Shown in pieces: positions 24,619-33,487 of a DNA stretch of 64,000 nt; within the stretch, counting starts at the first letter, position 1, and every line of letters begins with the position of its first letter. Under the pieces are notes generated by a model. It was not told the origin of the DNA and made no database searches. It worked only from the letters and a program-made list of their open reading frames with translations. Source of the DNA: Kalymmatonema hyalinum WJT4-NPBG1 (lineage in GTDB: Bacteria; Cyanobacteriota; Cyanobacteriia; Cyanobacteriales; Nostocaceae); contig JAHHIB010000043.1 of assembly GCA_019359075.1 (NCBI GenBank), positions 1 through 64,000 on the forward strand, read 5' to 3'. The translations under genes were made by a program, and so were the position numbers.

Positions 24619-27060
24619 TTACTTCAGATAAATCAGCAAGTTCAATCCGGGAATTGTGCGGGAGAGAGTCCACAAAAGTAGGGTGATGTAAAGTATACCC
24701 AAAATCCATTGATACCAGGCAAGTGTGGTGATGATACCAGGAAGGTGTTCGTCTCGTAAGCGAATGTCATTAAAGCCTAATCTCAATAGGTTGTTGAGGC
24801 TAAAGTCGTAATAATTGAGCCAGTTCCAGCGGCAGTTTAACAACAGAGGCAAATATCGCTCACGAAACATTTGATACCTGGGTATCACTGGCAAACGTCC
24901 AATAAGTAATCGTAACTGCCGCAAAGTCCCATCTTCTGTGAAGTAGGAAACATCCATCAAGTTATGATAGCGACCTTGTTGGTAAAGTCGGAATAACAAT
25001 GCGATCGGTAAGGGGAAGATGATAACGAAAAGACACCCCAGTGTTAGCCAAGGCTGTTCTCCTGTCCGAAAAATAGCAAATAAGCCAAACAGTGTTAACA
25101 GGCTAAAACTCGTCAGCATCGAAGTGGTTTCGTAAGCTGTGGGAAGAATGGGTACTGGAAGCAGGCGGCGGAAACGATCAATAAGCCAAAACAGCAAACC
25201 GAAGAAGGCGATCGCAATCAACCCCACACCAATCACCAAGCAAAAATTCGTCCCGTATCCGGAAAGCAGCAGCAGTAAACTCAACGTCAACCAATTCCAT
25301 GCTTGCAGTAACCATCCAAATGGTGAGAGGGGTTCGCTCACAAATAACTGCGAACTGACTTGCGTGTATGTCTTATAATCTATGTATGGTACAATAAGTA
25401 GCTCAGTTTTATTGCGAAATAATTGTTGAACACGGCGGCGGGCGATCGCTTCTGCCTGAATTGCCGAAAAACCCAGATTCATCAAACGTTCTTGAGAAGC
25501 ACTATTTAAATTCGTACCAACCAGATGACGGCTGAAATCCTCCAATCGCAAGCGCTGCTTTGTGTACTCTAACTGATTCGCATCGCCAATTTGCTGCAAC
25601 TGACGGAAATTTTGCCCTAAATTCCGCAAGACGCTTTGATTGTTTTGCAACCTAGATACCACAAGCATTTTACCAATTTGACCTGGATTGCCTAAAATTT
25701 TGGCTTGGTTAGAGTTAAAAATCAGACCAGAGACATTCAAACAAGCATCCTTCGCAAATCCAGCATCGCTAAAATCTGCAGAATTGACAATACTAGCGCC
25801 TTGCAAATTCACAAGTTGGTTAAACTGTGCTTCCCGAAAGGTTACAGCTTGCTCAAATGTCGCCTCTGTGAGGAAGAGAAACTGATTGAAAATACCTTTA
25901 GTAAACTGTGCTTGCTCGAAAAAACGTACATTAGAAAAATCAGCATTTCCTTGCCATTGCACGCGAGTGAATTTAGCCAACTGCTTAAAATGAGCCTGAG
26001 TGAAATTGGCTGTATCCTCAAAAGTGCTGTCTTGGAAATGTGTGCTTTCCTGAAATTGGGTTTGCTTAAAATTAGCTTTATCAAAAAAGATACTGCCCAG
26101 AAACTGGCTTTCTTTCTTAAAAGTTGCACTGGTAAAGCTGGCTGCACGGCTGAATCTTGTTTCAGTCCAATTTGCCTGTTGAGTAAAAATAGCACCTTGG
26201 GCGTCCACAGGCTGAAGAAAAAATGTATTGGAAAACTGCACAGTCCCATTGAAGCGAGTTTCTACCAGCGTCAACGAACCACGGAAAACACTAATTTCGG
26301 TGGATGCAGTTGACTTTGCTAAAAGCGATTTACAGTCTTTGGAACTAGGTAATGCGACGACAAGTGACTGCAAGCAAACCTCGCGCAGACGTTCCAGTTG
26401 TTCTTGTTCAGTTGAAGTGAAAATAGGGGCGATCGCTTGAGCATACAGAGGTGTTCTCAAACCTAAATCACTGCCGAAAAAATCTCCCTGAATGACAGAA
26501 TAACTCAAGTCTAAACCTAAAGGTTTTGAGCCTGCTTTTTGCAGTTCCTTTCGCAACATTTGATAGAAAGCATCCCGAAAGCTCGCATTTTCCGGTTGTA
26601 AATCTATCACCATCTGGCGTAAATCTACTACGACATTGCCTTCACGAAGGATGGGCGTATGCAGTCGCTCTTGCAATAATTCTAGAGTTAAAGGAGTACG
26701 TTCTATTTGTGCAGGTGCGCCCCATGCGGGTAGGGGTTGTGAAAACAACAACAGCGCACATAAGATAATCAATAAGCCAGCTTGTTTTAACCAACCTACC
26801 CAAGATGAAAAAACCTCACCCCCCAACCCCCTCTCCGCAAGCAGAGAGGGGGAGGTATTTTTTCCCCTCCTGACTTGCACAGAAGGGGAGATATTTTTTC
26901 CCCTCCTTGCTTGCTCCAGAGGCGGAGGTATTTTTTTCCCTCCTCGCTTGCTCCAGAGGCGGAGGTATTTTTTTGCCTCCTCGCTTGCTCCAGAGGCGGA
27001 GGTATTTTTTCCCCTCCTCGCTTGCGGGGAGGGGTAAGGGGTGGGGTCATAATTTACCAA
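24619..27060 (-). CDS. Pentapeptide-repeat membrane protein; 5' end fused to repeat DNA
   Basis: The open frame is 813 codons, but the first ~85 translate GC-rich tandem repeat DNA (PYPSPQARRGK, PPPLEQARRGK). The real protein probably begins near 26810, just before a signal-like helix (AGLLIILCALLLFSQPLPAWG); no in-frame ATG or GTG is there, only a TTG in RGLGGE. The mature part has a region with LDLSYSVIQGDFFGSDLGL, then ~25 pentapeptide-like A(N/D)F-type units (ANWTETRFSRAASFTSATF, ANFTQAHFKQLAKF, ADFSNVRFFEQAQF), and at least four C-terminal transmembrane helices. Role unknown; probably an envelope protein with a right-handed beta-helix facing the periplasm. The start needs experimental support. 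Confidence 0.75.
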   Translation of the reverse strand: MVNYDPTPYPSPQARRGKNTSASGASEEAKKYLRLWSKRGGKKIPPPLEQARRGKNISPSVQVRRGKNTSPSLLAERGLGGEVFSSWVGWLKQAGLLIILCALLLFSQPLPAWGAPAQIERTPLTLELLQERLHTPILREGNVVVDLRQMVIDLQPENASFRDAFYQMLRKELQKAGSKPLGLDLSYSVIQGDFFGSDLGLRTPLYAQAIAPIFTSTEQEQLERLREVCLQSLVVALPSSKDCKSLLAKSTASTEISVFRGSLTLVETRFNGTVQFSNTFFLQPVDAQGAIFTQQANWTETRFSRAASFTSATFKKESQFLGSIFFDKANFKQTQFQESTHFQDSTFEDTANFTQAHFKQLAKFTRVQWQGNADFSNVRFFEQAQFTKGIFNQFLFLTEATFEQAVTFREAQFNQLVNLQGASIVNSADFSDAGFAKDACLNVSGLIFNSNQAKILGNPGQIGKMLVVSRLQNNQSVLRNLGQNFRQLQQIGDANQLEYTKQRLRLEDFSRHLVGTNLNSASQERLMNLGFSAIQAEAIARRRVQQLFRNKTELLIVPYIDYKTYTQVSSQLFVSEPLSPFGWLLQAWNWLTLSLLLLLSGYGTNFCLVIGVGLIAIAFFGLLFWLIDRFRRLLPVPILPTAYETTSMLTSFSLLTLFGLFAIFRTGEQPWLTLGCLFVIIFPLPIALLFRLYQQGRYHNLMDVSYFTEDGTLRQLRLLIGRLPVIPRYQMFRERYLPLLLNCRWNWLNYYDFSLNNLLRLGFNDIRLRDEHLPGIITTLAWYQWILGILYITLLLWTLSRTIPGLNLLIYLK
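26811..27048. repeat. Tandem ~45-bp GC-rich repeat joined to a dispersed palindrome
   Basis: Four to five copies of a unit like TCCTCGCTTGCTCCAGAGGC plus GGAGGTATTTTTTTCCC run from about 26860 to 27015, flanked by CCTCACCCCCCAACCCCCTC on one side and the GCTTGCGGGGAGGGGTAAGG palindrome on the other. The units differ by a few bases, showing recent amplification. They overlap the first 85 codons of the pentapeptide gene's open frame. Confidence 0.8.
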
Positions 27061-27073
27061 AATAGTTTTCGCA

Positions 27074-28081
27074 TCATTTATCTTCTATTAGCAGAACAAT
27101 TTTACCTGTCACTGACCCAGTTCCAAGCAAATGGTGAGCTTTCGCTGCTTCTTCTAGTGGGAATGTCTCGCTAACTTGAATTTTCAACTTCCCTGCATCA
27201 ATCCACTTAGCACACTGTTCTAAAATTTCTGCGTGATGCTGTTGCGCTTCCACAATTCCTTGCAACATTGGTGTCAGCATTAATTCCAAGCCAATGCGGA
27301 GATTACGCAATCTAGCAGCTTTCCAAATGGTGTTAGCGTCTGGTTCCAAAATCGTCACTATGTCGCCATAAATCCGCACTGCTGGGAAAGTTTTATGAAA
27401 AGTCTCTCCGCCTACGGTGTCAAAAGCTAAGTCTACACCTTCCCCACCAGTCCAATCGAGTGCTGCTTGCACAAAATCTGTTTCTTTATAATAGATGACA
27501 TGGTCAGCACCCAGTTTTTGGACGAACTCCGCTTTCTCCCGAGTACTGACGGTTGTGCAGACATCAGCACCTTTGAGCTTCGCCAGTTGAATTGCTACAT
27601 GACCGACGCCACCAGCACCTGCATGAATAAGTACTCGTTCCCCAGGTTCCAAACGTCCCCGTTCGTATAAAGCTTCCCAAGCAGTGATTAACACTAACGG
27701 CGCAGCTGCAGCTTCGGCAAAGGATACAGAAGCGGGTTTACGGGCAACAAACCGCTCGTCAACAGTGGTATATTCAGCATAATTGCCTTGGTGTGCGCCT
27801 AAGCCACCGTGACAAAAATACACTTCATCGCCTACGCGAAATTGCTGTACTGCTGCACCCACCGCCTCAACAACACCCGCACCATCACATCCCAAAATGG
27901 CAGGCATTTTGTCGGGGTAGAAAGTGCCACGTTGACGAAGTTTGGTGTCAATCGGATTAATGCCAGCTGCGCGTAAGTGTACCAAAAGTTCAGTTTCTCC
28001 TAGAGGAACGCCAGGGCTTTGCACATCCTGCACTTGCAGAACTTCGGGACTGCCTGCTGCTGTCATTAAGACTGCTTTCAT
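27074..28081 (-). CDS. Zinc-free MDR oxidoreductase (quinone oxidoreductase type)
   Basis: A 335-residue medium-chain dehydrogenase/reductase. GroES-like N-terminal part: VLQVQDVQSPGVP, GINPIDTKLRQRGTF, LGCDGAGVVEAVG, FRVGDEVYF. The Rossmann NADPH site is HAGAGGVGHVAIQLAKLKGA near residues 153-172. The structural-zinc cysteines of alcohol dehydrogenases are absent, which points to the quinone oxidoreductase/zeta-crystallin subgroup. Substrate unknown. The start ATG 28081 (MKAVLMTAAG) has AGGAGG a few bases upstream (28085-28090 on the minus strand), a strong ribosome site. Single gene. Confidence 0.88.
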   Translation of the reverse strand: MKAVLMTAAGSPEVLQVQDVQSPGVPLGETELLVHLRAAGINPIDTKLRQRGTFYPDKMPAILGCDGAGVVEAVGAAVQQFRVGDEVYFCHGGLGAHQGNYAEYTTVDERFVARKPASVSFAEAAAAPLVLITAWEALYERGRLEPGERVLIHAGAGGVGHVAIQLAKLKGADVCTTVSTREKAEFVQKLGADHVIYYKETDFVQAALDWTGGEGVDLAFDTVGGETFHKTFPAVRIYGDIVTILEPDANTIWKAARLRNLRIGLELMLTPMLQGIVEAQQHHAEILEQCAKWIDAGKLKIQVSETFPLEEAAKAHHLLGTGSVTGKIVLLIEDK

Positions 28082-28144
28082 GACTTCCTCCTGGTGTGAA
28101 TTCAGCTTGGTAATTGCATTTAAACTTTACCGTAAACAAGAGGG

Positions 28145-28207
28145 CGATCGCCTGCTTAATCAACTGCAAAACCTACATCGCCTGCTTAATCAACTGCAAA
28201 ACCTACC
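28145..28207. repeat. 31-bp tandem duplication
   Basis: ATCGCCTGCTTAATCAACTG plus CAAAACCTAC occurs twice head to tail upstream of the MDR gene, without base change. Confidence 0.8.
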
Positions 28208-28269
28208 CAGATCTGATACCTACGGGGTTGTGTTATGTAGGGTAAGTAAAAGCGTGTGAGCCTTGTAAA

Positions 28270-30039
28270 TCAGATGATAATTTTTACTAATCGAAAAACC
28301 CGGACTTTTTCCTTTAATTGCTGTTTAGTCAGATGTGTTTTAATTCCTGCTAACATTCCAATCTCTGCTTGGGCTACAGGTTGATTGTCAACTTCAAGAG
28401 ACTCAACCTCTTGCTCTTCAAATTCTACGGTAAGTTCAAATGCTATGCGGTCACCATGTTTCAGGTTGGCAGCTTCTATCTGCACACCCACCACCCCAAT
28501 TTTTGGAATGAAACGCTGCACAGTCCCAATGAACTCATAATGTTTTGGTACAGGCTGTATACGACCTTTCTGATAGAACAGCGGCTTGATATGCTCATGT
28601 TTCCATCTGTTCTTCAGATAGCTTCGTGTCAAGCGGAACAAATCCCAGGTGGTTAACAAACCAAAGCCATGCTCCTGTGCATTGATAAGATTGTCTTCCC
28701 GAAAGGGGTTCTCGTTCTCCCTATCCAGCGGAGGTATATTCCTTTGGTGATTGATTATTGATAGTGCCTGAATATCTGTACGGTTCCACTCTTTCATCCG
28801 AGGAGCTAGATACTTCAATGCCTGAAGAGACTCATTCATTGGTAAACCAGATATGCCTTTGACTTCGACAAGCAGGATTGGTGAACCATCTTTGATTTGC
28901 AAATCCTCACGTTTGGGTCTTGTGTCTCCAGCCTTTTCCATTTCCTTATCGACATCAATAACAGATTGAAAACCAAGGACTTCTAACGCCTTGTTAACCG
29001 CACTTACAAGTAGAGTACTATTTTCCCTAATTAAATCATACAAATAGGCATTTTCAGACTGTTCTTTCTCAATGGCTTCTTCAAGTTTAGCCACTTTTGT
29101 TTTTACTTCTTCCTCTATCTGCTGAATTTTCTTCTTGAATTCCAGAACCTGTGGTAGTTCATACTCAGACCGTTCTACCCAACGCCCTCCTTCTACATTA
29201 GGGAACAGGTGAGGTGATAAGTCGGGGAGGAAATCATTTAAGAATTCGACAATAAAGCGGCTTTTATCTTGAAGTTGTGGAAATATGAAAATTTGTCCTT
29301 TTGCGTCAGGCATCTGAATGACACCAGCAACTGGTTCACCATATTTATTTTCTGCTAACGTAACCCAGCGTTTACCCAACCCTATTGAATTAAAAGTACA
29401 GAGAAATTCTGCATTGGTGAAATGTTTTGAGAAAAACTTATTTAGCTCTAAGGATTTGACAACCACTGATATTTCTTCACCCTGAGCTGATATTGCTACA
29501 AGATTACTTGCCTTGAAGATGGAGAGAAAGCACCAGTTGTCGCAGGGTATATCTTCTATTTTACAAAAATCTAACCTTACAGGTGCATATGTATTATCTA
29601 TATGTCCCCATGCTATTTTCTGTAAATATCTAGCATCCGCAAATATAATAAATACTCCCCCATACGATAAAATTCTATCGAAGTCATTTTGGTATGCTGC
29701 CATTAGGCGAGGTCTTGGATCAATCTTTCCTCTACTACTACTTACCCACCAGTCGTTTTCACCCTGAGAAGTGTGTTTTTCTCCTTCGGGCTGATTTAAG
29801 ATATCACTAGCAACCAGATCAATTATCACTATTTCTTGTTCACTGGCATTTACAGGAAGCTTCCCATTGACAATGACCGGGAAAATATCATCCCTCTTAG
29901 GAACTTTGTAGGGAACGCCAAAACTGCCTACAGAAACGTTATGGCCTGCTGACTTTAGAACTACCTCCGTTTCGATTCCCATATCCACTAAGAGAATTTT
30001 CGGTCGAGGATATTTCAGTGAGGGTAAATTAGAAGTCAT
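28270..30039 (-). CDS. Putative PD-(D/E)xK nuclease-like protein with EF-Tu domain-II-like C-terminus
   Basis: A 589-residue protein I cannot assign to a named family. Residues 1-270 are an alpha/beta region (KILLVDMGIETEVVLKSAGH, IVIIDLVAS, YGGVFIIFADARYLQ), possibly Rossmann-like. Residues 290-345 form a coiled coil (FKKKIQQIEEEVKTKVAKLE). Residues 355-410 resemble a PD-(D/E)xK core: GFQSVIDVDKEM, RPKREDLQI, SPILLVEVKGISG, with Asp and Glu-x-Lys in position. The C-terminal ~85 residues (FIGTVQRFIPKIGVVGVQIE, LKHGDRIAFELT, VESLEVDNQPV, EIGMLAGIK, VRVFRLVK) strongly recall translation-factor domain II. No signal peptide. Monocistronic. A defence or repair role is an inference. Confidence 0.65.
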   Translation of the reverse strand: MTSNLPSLKYPRPKILLVDMGIETEVVLKSAGHNVSVGSFGVPYKVPKRDDIFPVIVNGKLPVNASEQEIVIIDLVASDILNQPEGEKHTSQGENDWWVSSSRGKIDPRPRLMAAYQNDFDRILSYGGVFIIFADARYLQKIAWGHIDNTYAPVRLDFCKIEDIPCDNWCFLSIFKASNLVAISAQGEEISVVVKSLELNKFFSKHFTNAEFLCTFNSIGLGKRWVTLAENKYGEPVAGVIQMPDAKGQIFIFPQLQDKSRFIVEFLNDFLPDLSPHLFPNVEGGRWVERSEYELPQVLEFKKKIQQIEEEVKTKVAKLEEAIEKEQSENAYLYDLIRENSTLLVSAVNKALEVLGFQSVIDVDKEMEKAGDTRPKREDLQIKDGSPILLVEVKGISGLPMNESLQALKYLAPRMKEWNRTDIQALSIINHQRNIPPLDRENENPFREDNLINAQEHGFGLLTTWDLFRLTRSYLKNRWKHEHIKPLFYQKGRIQPVPKHYEFIGTVQRFIPKIGVVGVQIEAANLKHGDRIAFELTVEFEEQEVESLEVDNQPVAQAEIGMLAGIKTHLTKQQLKEKVRVFRLVKIII

Positions 30040-30242
30040 AGATAGAATAAAAATTTACCAGCTATTGCGTATATTTCTCTCTGATAGTAGCAATAGTCTT
30101 ATGGGTGCTGTGTGTTTTTTTAGGATAATGCTTTGCAAAAGCTTTGCTTGGTTGGCAGATAACTAAAAGCGATCGCATTGTTTACCCCTCTTCACTGATA
30201 TCGCACCCCTTGCCACCTGTACTGCGCCCCTGCATCAGTTCC

Positions 30243-30325
30243 AAAAATAAAAGCCGTGAAACAAAAAGTTTCACGGCTATTGGTGTGGTGTGAGGAGCTT
30301 AACTTAATATCATCATAATGGTAAC
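30243..30325 (-). ncRNA. yfr1: Yfr1-like small RNA, copy 1 (downstream)
   Basis: The minus strand carries CTCCTCACACCACACC (motif at 30287-30297), the unpaired core known for cyanobacterial Yfr1 (ACUCCUCACAC in the literature; here preceded by G). It is followed by a strong terminator hairpin AAGCCGTGAAAC/GTTTCACGGCTT (30251-30278) and a T-rich run TTTTATTTTT. A TTACCA ... TATACT element with 19-nt spacing lies upstream. The 5' boundary is estimated. Yfr1 is a trans-acting antisense regulator of outer-membrane and stress mRNAs (family knowledge). Confidence 0.75.
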
Positions 30326-30460
30326 TGACCAGTATAAACACGCTCGTAACAATTTTGGTAACAAAAATTTTTTGGGCGTATTCACGCGCTTCCTCTCATA
30401 TAGCAGACTAGCGCCTTTGCGTAAGTTCCCTAGGCTTGCTAGTATCTGTTGACATTTGAT

Positions 30461-30546
30461 GAAAAAATAAAAAACCGTGGAAGCTCAATTGAGCCCACGG
30501 TTATAGGTGTGGTGTGAGGAGACTTAACTATGATTCATCATAAACC
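30461..30546 (-). ncRNA. yfr1: Yfr1-like small RNA, copy 2 (upstream)
   Basis: The same core CTCCTCACACCACACC (motif at 30511-30521) follows a 5' hairpin TATGAT-GA-ATCATA (30529-30542) and precedes a terminator hairpin AACCGTGG...CCACGGTT (30473-30502) with TTTTTTATTTTTTC. Terminator stems differ between the two copies but each is self-complementary. A TTACCA ... TATAGG promoter-like pair with 18-nt spacing is shared in outline with copy 1, as is GGTAAC flanking sequence. The two genes are about 220 bp apart in tandem. Confidence 0.78.
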
Positions 30547-30652
30547 TATACAAGCGTTAGTAAGGCGTTGGTAACAGTTTTGGTAACGACATTATTCTCA
30601 AGCAGCACAAGTAACTTGCTGAACGCCTTGCCCAGGAAATCATACAAGAACT

Positions 30653-31639
30653 TCACACCAAAGCGCCACCACAACTGGAACCACTACCCGCCGTACAACC
30701 ATAACAATAAGCTGCTGTTTGTACCTCACCTATCAAGTCCAAACGATCAGCTTGCAGCAATTTGGCAACAGTGATGTTTTCCCCGTCGCGAGTTTTCGCA
30801 GGTAAATTCATCATTTGGTTGAAGTCGCAGTCATACACATTACCCAGATAATCAATGGAAATCTCATCCCGACACATCAAATGTTCAACGGTACCCGTAT
30901 TGAAATGAGACTCTAAAAACTGCAAATAAGGAGCGTATAATTTCTTCCTTTCTAAATACAGTTTTGTTCTTCCAACTGGTATGTTGGTGATGGTGAAGAG
31001 GTTGTTAAAAGTAATATCAAAGCTTTCTTGCAAGTACTGTTGGTAATCTCTTTCTAGCTTGATTTGATCTGGCGTTTGGGAAAATTTCTCACTTGTAGGC
31101 AATTGTGGATTATAGACTAAATCCATGATTAAATCTGGCTCTTTGCCATAACCTAGTTGATTGAGCAATTGCAGCGCTTTTATGGAACCATCATACACGC
31201 CTGTACCACGCATTTTATCTACATTATCTTCTAAATAACAGGGTAGAGAAGCAACAACCCGAACTTTGTGTTTAGCGAAGTATTCTGGTAAGTCGCCAAA
31301 TCCCTCTTCAAAAAAGATGGTCAAATTAGACCGCACAATCACCTGTTTATCATTTGCTCTTGCTGCTTCTACCAGTGGCTTGAAACCATAATTCATTTCA
31401 GGTGCGCCGCCAGTTAAATCAACAATCTTAATTTCCGGGAATTTCTGAATTATCTCAATCAATTGTTGGCAAATTTCTGGAGAAAGTTCTTCTGTGCGTT
31501 TTGGTCCCGCTTCCACATGGCAATGGGAACACGCAAGGTTACAGCGCTTACCTAAATTAATTTGTAAAACAGTGATTCCTTTTTTTGTTAAAGGAGACGT
31601 AAGTTTTTGTTGGAAAGGTGTGATCGCTGTTTGAATCAT
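30653..31639 (-). CDS. arsS: Arsenosugar biosynthesis radical SAM protein ArsS
   Basis: A 328-residue radical SAM enzyme. The CxxxCxxC cluster motif is CNLACSHC (Cys33, Cys37, Cys40), followed by HVEAGPKR and a GGAPEMN SAM-contact motif. The C-terminal domain has conserved cysteines (MCRDEISIDYLGNVYDCDFN, AYCYGCTAGSGSSCGG), a hallmark of the ArsS/DUF3641 family. ArsS converts dimethylarsenate with SAM into an arsenosugar precursor; the partner methyltransferase arsM lies directly upstream on the same strand (168-bp gap). Together they form the known arsM-arsS arsenosugar unit. Downstream are the two Yfr1-like RNAs. Confidence 0.9.
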   Translation of the reverse strand: MIQTAITPFQQKLTSPLTKKGITVLQINLGKRCNLACSHCHVEAGPKRTEELSPEICQQLIEIIQKFPEIKIVDLTGGAPEMNYGFKPLVEAARANDKQVIVRSNLTIFFEEGFGDLPEYFAKHKVRVVASLPCYLEDNVDKMRGTGVYDGSIKALQLLNQLGYGKEPDLIMDLVYNPQLPTSEKFSQTPDQIKLERDYQQYLQESFDITFNNLFTITNIPVGRTKLYLERKKLYAPYLQFLESHFNTGTVEHLMCRDEISIDYLGNVYDCDFNQMMNLPAKTRDGENITVAKLLQADRLDLIGEVQTAAYCYGCTAGSGSSCGGALV

Positions 31640-31690
31640 TATCTAACTTGTGAAAATGCAAATTATAAGGTGTGTTTAGCACACATTGGA

Positions 31691-31759
31691 GGAGGCGAAG
31701 CCTCCAAACCCTCGTTACCAGGTTCAACCTGGTAACGAGATATTAGAGCCTCTGGCTCT
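31691..31759. repeat. Three adjacent palindromes between arsM and arsS
   Basis: GGAGGCGAAGCCTCC (31691-31705), CTCGTTACCAGG..CCTGGTAACGAG (31711-31739, 12-bp arms) and AGAGCCTCTGGCTCT (31745-31759) follow one another. This triple palindrome is of a dispersed-repeat type in filamentous cyanobacteria; in this position it could pause or terminate transcription. Confidence 0.7.
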
Positions 31760-31807
31760 TGTTGGGTGCAAGATCTGATTTAACGCAGTGTAACGCACCC
31801 TACAAGG

Positions 31808-32776
31808 TTAACAACAACCGCCGCCGTTGTAGTGCCAGGTTGAATCAGTGATCATGATTTGATCTGGCATGAAATCTGCAAGTTTTACGGCAGTTTTATC
31901 ACACACGGATGCTGGAATACCACGCGGAAGAACATGACCTGCTTCATCATCAAAAAATGGTTCGGAACCAGCGTAAATGGCTGTTTTTCCTGTGAACACA
32001 CAAGCACCATCTTCAGGAATGATAACTTTGAAAGCCACAGAATCTAGACTTTCTAAAAGTAGATTTTCTTCTAAGTTGTAAGTCTGGGAATCGAGCAAAC
32101 GGTAAGGACGGCGATCGCGAATTTCTACTTGACCAAATCCTGCACTTATGATACGTTGAATGTACTCTTCATATGTGAGTGCGCCTGATAAACACATTGC
32201 TCGCAGCTGCTCATCTTCTCGCAGATGTTGTGGAATGGGACGAGTCGCAATTGGATCACTCATCTGCAATCTTCCCCCTGGTTTTAACACCCGGTAAGCT
32301 TCTTGCAAAGCACGAGTTAAATCTTCTGGTTCAAAGATATTGAAAAGGCAATTTTGCGCCACGATATCAACAGAATCATCAGGAACAGGTAAGTTAAAAG
32401 CATCGCCTTCCCGAATTTCTACAAAGCTGGTATCAAACCAGGGGTTTTCTTTGGCAGCAATTTCCAGGTTACGTGCAGCAGCTTGACGCATTTCTGCCAC
32501 TGGATCAACAGCAATGACAGCACCAGGGCGGCGAGAAAAGTAGGCAAATTGCAAAGCTTCTAATCCACCACCTACTCCAACGTACAGCACTGTGGGTTGA
32601 TTTCCGAGTTCGGTGGCGTGAACAGTCGTACCGCAACCATAATTCATTTCCTGCATCTTAGAGGGAATGTTCAACCCTGGTAATTGCAGGGGTGTGCTTT
32701 GCACACAACAAAGTCCTACTTGGGGTGTTTGGGCGACTTCACTGTAAAACTGCGCCGCTGTTTCGAGATAACTCAT
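31808..32776 (-). CDS. arsM: Arsenosugar-type arsenite methyltransferase ArsM
   Basis: A 322-residue SAM-dependent methyltransferase. The class I SAM motif is LYVGVGGGLEALQFAYFSRR with the acidic loop AVDPVAEMRQAAARN, then DAFNLPVPDDSVDIVAQNCL and AYRVLKPGGRLQMSDP. Arsenic-binding cysteines are plausible in GLCCVQ near the N-terminus, in YGCG, and in the terminal GGGCC. The C-terminal extension (about 240-322) is characteristic of the arsenosugar-pathway form. It methylates arsenite; the product is used by ArsS. The start ATG 32776 is the first Met of MSYLETAAQFYSEVAQ. Its expression is probably its own promoter plus read-through into arsS. Confidence 0.88.
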   Translation of the reverse strand: MSYLETAAQFYSEVAQTPQVGLCCVQSTPLQLPGLNIPSKMQEMNYGCGTTVHATELGNQPTVLYVGVGGGLEALQFAYFSRRPGAVIAVDPVAEMRQAAARNLEIAAKENPWFDTSFVEIREGDAFNLPVPDDSVDIVAQNCLFNIFEPEDLTRALQEAYRVLKPGGRLQMSDPIATRPIPQHLREDEQLRAMCLSGALTYEEYIQRIISAGFGQVEIRDRRPYRLLDSQTYNLEENLLLESLDSVAFKVIIPEDGACVFTGKTAIYAGSEPFFDDEAGHVLPRGIPASVCDKTAVKLADFMPDQIMITDSTWHYNGGGCC

Positions 32777-33199
32777 CGCACTCCTGAAGTTGTCTACGGT
32801 TTTTAAGTGTAGCGGTAACTAAATGAGTGATTGAATACCAGATGGGTGATTTAATGATTCGCCTTTAGTTTGAGGTGCAAGTAGCGAATCTAAACCTCAA
32901 TAATGTTGGAGTCGTTTATAAAGCCGTAACCCCAAACTTGTTTTACAATCCAGTAGTGTGTCATGAGTTGTCCGGGATCAACGAGTAAATACTCCTTTGA
33001 CCGAAGCTAACCCAGCCCTTTTACTCTACAAAATCTTCTGGAACTGGGTTAGAACTTGTCCTTGTGAAACGGATTGCGGAAGTTCATGGTGGAAAGCTTT
33101 TGATAAAATCAAATTTTATGGAAGGTACTACGCTGAGCGTGCGATTACCTATAATTGCTGCCTATGATTGCAGTATGATATCACTATTATACTTAACTA
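32777..33199. promoter_or_regulatory. Intergenic region upstream of arsM
   Basis: No gene seen. It must contain the arsM promoter (minus strand) and the 3' end region of the 95-aa gene. No clear metalloregulator operator (ArsR-type palindrome) could be picked out by eye. Confidence 0.4.
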
Positions 33200-33487
33200 C
33201 TAGCAATAAGCTGTGACGTCTTCACCGCATTCGTCAGCAAGATAACACAAAGCTCTGAAACGCAGACTCACCACTTCTTCATACAAAGGATTTAACTTAC
33301 ACATAGGTGGAATGTGAAATAGCTTGCGACCAAACATTGTAATATCACGCTCGAAAGGACACTGTGCGGGGATCAGCTTGCACAAGGAATGAGCTAATTT
33401 GGCGTTATGAATTTCTATCGAGTCCAACCATTGACGAATCGGGTGGAGTAGGTTGTTTTGTGTCCGGATTTGAGTAAAGCTAGTCAT
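33200..33487 (-). CDS. Mo-dependent nitrogenase C-terminal family protein
   Basis: A 95-residue protein resembling the family annotated as Mo-dependent nitrogenase C-terminal (PF06967): LLHPIRQWLDSIEIHNAKLA, HSLCKLIPAQCPFERDITMF, FHIPPMCKLNPLYEEVVSLR, FRALCYLADECGED. Seven conserved cysteine or histidine positions are visible, suggesting metal or cluster contact. These small proteins are spread through diazotrophic and some other cyanobacteria; the true function is unknown. The gene stands alone, with about 940 bp of non-coding DNA upstream. I see no nif genes nearby, so involvement in nitrogen fixation is not shown by context. Confidence 0.82.
   Translation of the reverse strand: MTSFTQIRTQNNLLHPIRQWLDSIEIHNAKLAHSLCKLIPAQCPFERDITMFGRKLFHIPPMCKLNPLYEEVVSLRFRALCYLADECGEDVTAYC

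Noticed and set aside
26636-27037. Plus-strand frames across the 45-bp repeats
   Set aside because: They arise from repeat DNA opposite the pentapeptide gene and have low-complexity products.
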